A stretch of 6,201 nucleotides of DNA from Actinomycetota bacterium (GTDB lineage Bacteria > Actinomycetota > Thermoleophilia > Solirubrobacterales > Solirubrobacteraceae), in the NCBI GenBank assembly GCA_019348575.1, contig JAHWJE010000111.1, positions 1-6,201 of the forward strand, given 5' to 3'. Under the pieces are notes generated by a model. The model worked only from the letters and a program-made list of their open reading frames with translations, made no database searches and was not told the DNA's origin. Each line of letters begins with the position of its first letter. The first letter of the stretch is position 1. The position numbers and the translations under genes were made by a program. Positions 3,419 through 6,201 of this stretch are shown piece by piece.

Positions 3419-5139
3419 GTCCGCCCGGGCATCGCGAAGCGGCCGAGCAGCGCGATCATCACGAGCGCGAAGAACCACGGGATGTACAGGTAGAACCAGT
3501 GCGAGACGCCGAGCTGCAGCGCGATCAGGATCGCTGCACTGAGGGCGGCCAGCCCGACGACGTCGCGCCGCCGGGGCACGAACGCGAGCGCCAGGGCCAG
3601 CACCGCCCCGGCGACCTGCACCGCGCGCTGCGCGTAGTTCAGCCACGACACGTCGGGGTCGTACAGCCCCCACACCGAGAACGGCGAGCCGCGCTGCGCC
3701 TGGTAGGCGATCGTGTGGTCCCAGAACTCGCGCAGGTCGAGATCGCCGGCGAGCGGTGCGAACGCGAGCACGACGGCGGCGGCGAAGCCGAGCGCGTACG
3801 CCGCCAGCGATCGCAACCGCCGGCGGGGGCGGCCATGCAGCGCGAAGAGCGGCGCGAGCGCGAGCGGCGCGAACTTCGTCAGCCCGGCGAGCGCGACCAG
3901 GGCGCCGCGGGCGGGCGCGCTGCCCGCCGCCCAGACCGCGGCCAGCACGAGCGCCGCGACCAGCGCGTCGTTGGAGTTCGACATCAGCGTGTAGAGCGTG
4001 AACGGGTACGTCGCCCAGGCGTAGGCGAGCAGCACGCCGAGGTCCGGCCCGCGCACGCGGCGGCCGATCAAAAAGCACAGCGCCAGCGCCAGCAGGTCGA
4101 ACGCGATCGCGGCCGCGTGGGCGGCGGGGAGATCGTCCCAGCGCCCGCTCCACGTCAGCGCCTGCTCGAAGGGCACGTAGGCGAGGTAGACGACCGGTCC
4201 GTACGTGTCGCCCATCGCGTTGTCGCCCGGGAACTCGCCGTACAGCGGGTCGCCGTCGGCGATCCGGTCGGCGCCGATCACGCCCGCGTAGCCGACGTCG
4301 ATGACGTTCGAGTTCGTGACGTTCAGGGCGACCCGGAAGCCGACGAGGAAGATCACGGCGATCGCCAGCCAGCGCACCGGCACGAGCAGCGCCAGCGGCC
4401 GGCGGGCCTCGTCGCGGGCCTCGTCGCCGCGGCGCAGTCCGATCCACAGCATCCGCGCCAGCAGGTAGACGAGCAGCGGGTAGACGAGCGGCACCGACAC
4501 GTCGACGCGCGCCGCGTTGAAGAACGCCGTCGACGCCGAGAAGCCGCTCAGCACGAGCAGGTCGAGATGCAGCATCCGCCACGGACGGCGCAGGAACGGC
4601 GCTACGAACAGCACTGCCAGCGGGATCCAGACCCACGGCGCGTTGACGATCCGCCCGAACGCGCCCGGGTAGCCGCGCGCCATCGACCACGGCACCTGGT
4701 AGTCCGTCCACGCCTCGATCACGCGGCCGCCGGCGTCGTCGATCAGCACCTGGGCGATCTCCTTGCGCGGCTCGCCGGGCTTGGTCCTCGCGTAGTAGGA
4801 GACCTGCCAGCGGTCGCTGCCCTTGAGGAAGACCTCGCGCGTCGAGCCCGGGTGCTCGCGCCGCGCGCGGCGCACCTTCGCGATCCGGTCGGCGATCGCG
4901 CCGACGCGCTCGGCGGTCAGCGCGCGTCCCGGCGGCGGCTCGTCTTCGCGCGCCGGGCGCACCAGCTCGCGGGAGCCGACGGGCGCGCCGGGCAGGTTCG
5001 TCGGCAGCCCGCCCGAGCTGCCCGGCGAGCGCAGCTGCGCGGCGGCGGGGCCGGCGCTGAGAAGCACGATCAGCAGCGCCGCGCAGCAGACCGCGCTGCG
5101 CGCGCGAAGGCCGGTCAGCTGACGGTCGGGGTCGTGCAA
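3415..5139 (-). CDS. GT-C-like polytopic membrane protein with an N-terminal PepSY-like extracytoplasmic domain, 574 residues
   Basis: The N-terminus carries a signal peptide (basic start, hydrophobic core 16-30, AAA-Q cleavage site after about residue 34). A Pro/Gly-rich linker follows, then a domain at about 74-150 with a PepSY-like pattern: a helix AERVGAIADRIAKV, then strands WQVSYY (111-116), KEIAQVLID (126-134) and GGRVIEAWTDYQVPW (137-151). From residue 165 on there are about ten membrane segments with GT-C/DUF2029-like features: NVIDVGYAGVIGADRI (278-293), DPLYG (297-301), GDTYGPVVYLAYVPFE (310-325), SNSNDAL (387-393) and LTKFAPL (419-425). A role in lipid-linked sugar transfer is inferred from this and from its neighbours. 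The start is TTG at 5139, 19 nt after the upstream stop. There is no Shine-Dalgarno, but no ATG or GTG in frame keeps the signal peptide, so coupling to the upstream gene is likely. It overlaps the GT87 gene by 4 nt. Confidence 0.82.
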   Translation of the reverse strand: MHDPDRQLTGLRARSAVCCAALLIVLLSAGPAAAQLRSPGSSGGLPTNLPGAPVGSRELVRPAREDEPPPGRALTAERVGAIADRIAKVRRARREHPGSTREVFLKGSDRWQVSYYARTKPGEPRKEIAQVLIDDAGGRVIEAWTDYQVPWSMARGYPGAFGRIVNAPWVWIPLAVLFVAPFLRRPWRMLHLDLLVLSGFSASTAFFNAARVDVSVPLVYPLLVYLLARMLWIGLRRGDEARDEARRPLALLVPVRWLAIAVIFLVGFRVALNVTNSNVIDVGYAGVIGADRIADGDPLYGEFPGDNAMGDTYGPVVYLAYVPFEQALTWSGRWDDLPAAHAAAIAFDLLALALCFLIGRRVRGPDLGVLLAYAWATYPFTLYTLMSNSNDALVAALVLAAVWAAGSAPARGALVALAGLTKFAPLALAPLFALHGRPRRRLRSLAAYALGFAAAVVLAFAPLAGDLDLREFWDHTIAYQAQRGSPFSVWGLYDPDVSWLNYAQRAVQVAGAVLALALAFVPRRRDVVGLAALSAAILIALQLGVSHWFYLYIPWFFALVMIALLGRFAMPGRT

Positions 5140-5158
5140 CCAGCCATCGAGCAGCCCA

Positions 5159-5644
5159 CTAGGCCCGGAAGCTCCAGAGCTTGTTGCCGATGAAGTTCAG
5201 CGGCGTCGCGGCGGCGATCGCGATCGCCTGTGCCGGGACGCTGCCCATCCCGAGGACCTCGTCCATCCCCACCCCCTCCACGAGCGCGTAGAGGACGATC
5301 AGGTTCAGGCCGAAGGCGGCGAGCGAGACGACGCAGAAGCGCGCCGCCTGAAAGCCCGCGTGCCCGCCGCCGGCGCGAAACGTCCAGCGCCGGTTCCAGA
5401 CGAAGTTGTTGCTCAGCGCGACGACGAACGCCCCCGTCGCGGCGGTCGCATAGGAGGCCGACAGGCCGTGTTCGAGCAGCGTGTAGACGAGCAGGTTGAC
5501 GACGTAGCCGCTCGCGCCGACCGCGGCGAAGCGCACGAGCTGCAGCCAGTTCGACGGCTTGCGCAGCCCCGCGCGGACGCGCGTCGGGCCGCGCAGGCGG
5601 GGCGCCTCGATCGAGCTGTCGGCCACGGCCTCGTCGGCGCTCAT
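5159..5644 (-). CDS. GtrA-family four-helix membrane protein, 161 residues
   Basis: Matches the GtrA/DPMS-like pattern: a basic cytoplasmic lead-in, then QLVRFAAVGASGYVVNLLVY (35-54), a second membrane helix, the signature SNNFVWNRRWTFR (78-90), two more helices, and a closing NFIGNKLWSFR (150-160) that echoes the signature. Proteins of this family have four membrane helices and are thought to help translocate or present polyprenyl-phosphate-linked sugars (bactoprenol-glucose flipping in phage serotype conversion; arabinogalactan assembly in mycobacteria). ATG at 5644 is 11 nt after the stop of the phosphodiesterase gene and has only a weak ribosome binding site, suggesting coupling. The in-frame region further upstream is a shadow of that gene. 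The two GT-C-like genes that follow would be its functional partners, as users of the lipid-linked sugar. Confidence 0.92.
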   Translation of the reverse strand: MSADEAVADSSIEAPRLRGPTRVRAGLRKPSNWLQLVRFAAVGASGYVVNLLVYTLLEHGLSASYATAATGAFVVALSNNFVWNRRWTFRAGGGHAGFQAARFCVVSLAAFGLNLIVLYALVEGVGMDEVLGMGSVPAQAIAIAAATPLNFIGNKLWSFRA

Positions 5645-5655
5645 CTCGCGAAAGG

Positions 5656-6201
5656 TTACGCAGCGCCGAAGTGCGCGATGACCATCGGCGCGACGTCGGC
5701 GATCGACCAGTTGCCGCCCGCGCGCTGCGCCGGCGCCGCCACGCCGCAGAACAGCAGCGCCCCGAGCGAGTCGACCCGGTGCAGCGAGCCGTGGCTGCCG
5801 CCACGCACGTGCGCCCGGTTGCCCCAGTCGGGAAACTCGTACGCGGGCTCGGCGGAGAGCAGCACGTCGCCCGACGTCGGGCATGACATCGCCGCCCAGA
5901 CGCGCGCCAGCGCGTCGGGATAGTTGTCGCAGTGCAGCACGCCGTCCTCGACGTGCGCGAGCAGCGTGTCGAGCTCGCCGTCCAGCGACCAGCGCCGTCC
6001 GCGCACGTCGGCCAGCTCGTCGCCGGGGGCGAACGACAGCTCGCCGCGCTCGCCGCCGATCCGCACGCGGTCGCCGTCCCACCAGATCACGAGGTCGACG
6101 CCCTCGACCGCTCGCGCGCGCTCGACGACGCGCGGCAGCGCGGTGTCGCGCGAGTCGTCGAGGAGGTAGATCATCGCGCTGCGCTGCGCGGGGCACAGCG
6201 C
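5656..6201 (-). CDS. C-terminal part of a type I phosphodiesterase/alkaline-phosphatase-superfamily protein (partial, 181 residues)
   Basis: The frame is open across the right window edge, so the N-terminus with its catalytic nucleophile is missing; the ATG at 6174 is internal (the preceding codons read ALCPAQRSA). The visible part has features typical of the C-terminal half of this superfamily: SGDVLLSAEPAYEFPDW, then GGSHGSLHRVDSLGALLFCG, where the His residues of HGSLH are the likely last metal ligand region, and a closing SIADVAPMVIAHFG that matches the usual 'dia..vl..fg' ending of phosphodiesterase and phosphopentomutase-like proteins. These enzymes hydrolyse phosphate esters, often nucleotides or phospholipid head groups, with two Zn2+ ions. 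It stops at TAA (5656-5658), 11 nt before the GtrA gene. It is the first visible gene of the operon. Its exact substrate is not deducible. Confidence 0.78.
   Translation of the reverse strand, partial: ALCPAQRSAMIYLLDDSRDTALPRVVERARAVEGVDLVIWWDGDRVRIGGERGELSFAPGDELADVRGRRWSLDGELDTLLAHVEDGVLHCDNYPDALARVWAAMSCPTSGDVLLSAEPAYEFPDWGNRAHVRGGSHGSLHRVDSLGALLFCGVAAPAQRAGGNWSIADVAPMVIAHFGAA

Noticed and set aside
3419..4711. In-frame upstream extension of the GT87 gene (to 841 codons)
   Set aside because: The extension translates into Arg/Ala/Pro-rich noise and overlaps the real GT-C-like gene. The ATG at 3418 forms an ATGA overlap and begins a proper first membrane helix.
3499..5193. 564-codon open frame on the plus strand opposite the membrane genes
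   Set aside because: Extremely Arg/Gln/Glu-rich translation without hydrophobic cores, antisense to two clearly recognisable membrane proteins. It is a normal shadow frame in GC-rich DNA.
5213..5228. Perfect 16-bp palindrome GGCGATCGCGATCGCC
   Set aside because: It lies in the middle of the GtrA gene and is explained by alternating Ala and Ile codons (GCG/ATC), so it is likely chance.
1..6201. tRNA, rRNA or other structured RNA genes
   Set aside because: No cloverleaf with a recognisable T-loop (GGTTCGAAT-like) or rRNA signature was seen on either strand by eye.

Overview
The window is very GC-rich DNA with a G/C-biased third codon position, ATGA gene overlaps and tight operons. The membrane glycosyltransferase set, the GtrA protein and the actinobacterial-type small heat-shock protein suggest a high-GC actinobacterium, possibly of the Thermoleophilia/Solirubrobacterales type. 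That placement is an inference from protein style; no marker gene is present.

Left part (1-1443): the 3' end of an unrecognised plus-strand gene (stop at 178-180), then a compact minus-strand pair. The first gene transcribed encodes a 135-residue protein with a C-terminal ribbon-helix-helix DNA-binding region (895-1302). The second encodes a 209-residue protein of unknown function (209-838). The pair has a convincing sigma70-like promoter (-35 at 1364-1369, -10 at 1340-1345), overlapped by a 10-bp direct repeat that could be the regulator's own operator. The pair is bracketed by a 28-bp direct repeat (146-173 and 1409-1436, 27 of 28 identical). Both copies end 7 nt before an in-frame-equivalent TGA. 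The left copy encodes the last residues of the partial gene and the right copy looks like a stranded duplicate of that gene end. This is the geometry of an element inserted into the 3' end of a gene, although no recombinase is visible. It is the main novelty candidate.

Middle (1444-2116): a leader region with a strong hairpin (1499-1526) but no convincing CIRCE or HAIR operator, followed by an Hsp20/alpha-crystallin small heat-shock protein gene (1619-2116) with an excellent ribosome binding site.

Right part (2186-6201, all minus strand, read from right to left): an apparent operon. It contains the C-terminal part of a type I phosphodiesterase/alkaline-phosphatase-superfamily protein, a GtrA-family membrane protein, a GT-C-like polytopic membrane protein with a signal peptide and an N-terminal PepSY-like extracytoplasmic domain, and a GT87/DUF2029-type mannosyltransferase-like membrane protein. 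Gaps are 11 nt, 19 nt and a 4-nt overlap. Together these look like machinery that uses lipid-linked sugars to build or decorate an envelope glycolipid or polysaccharide. The substrate cannot be read from the sequence. The operon converges on hsp20, and a perfect 22-bp palindrome lies inside the last codons of the GT87 gene.
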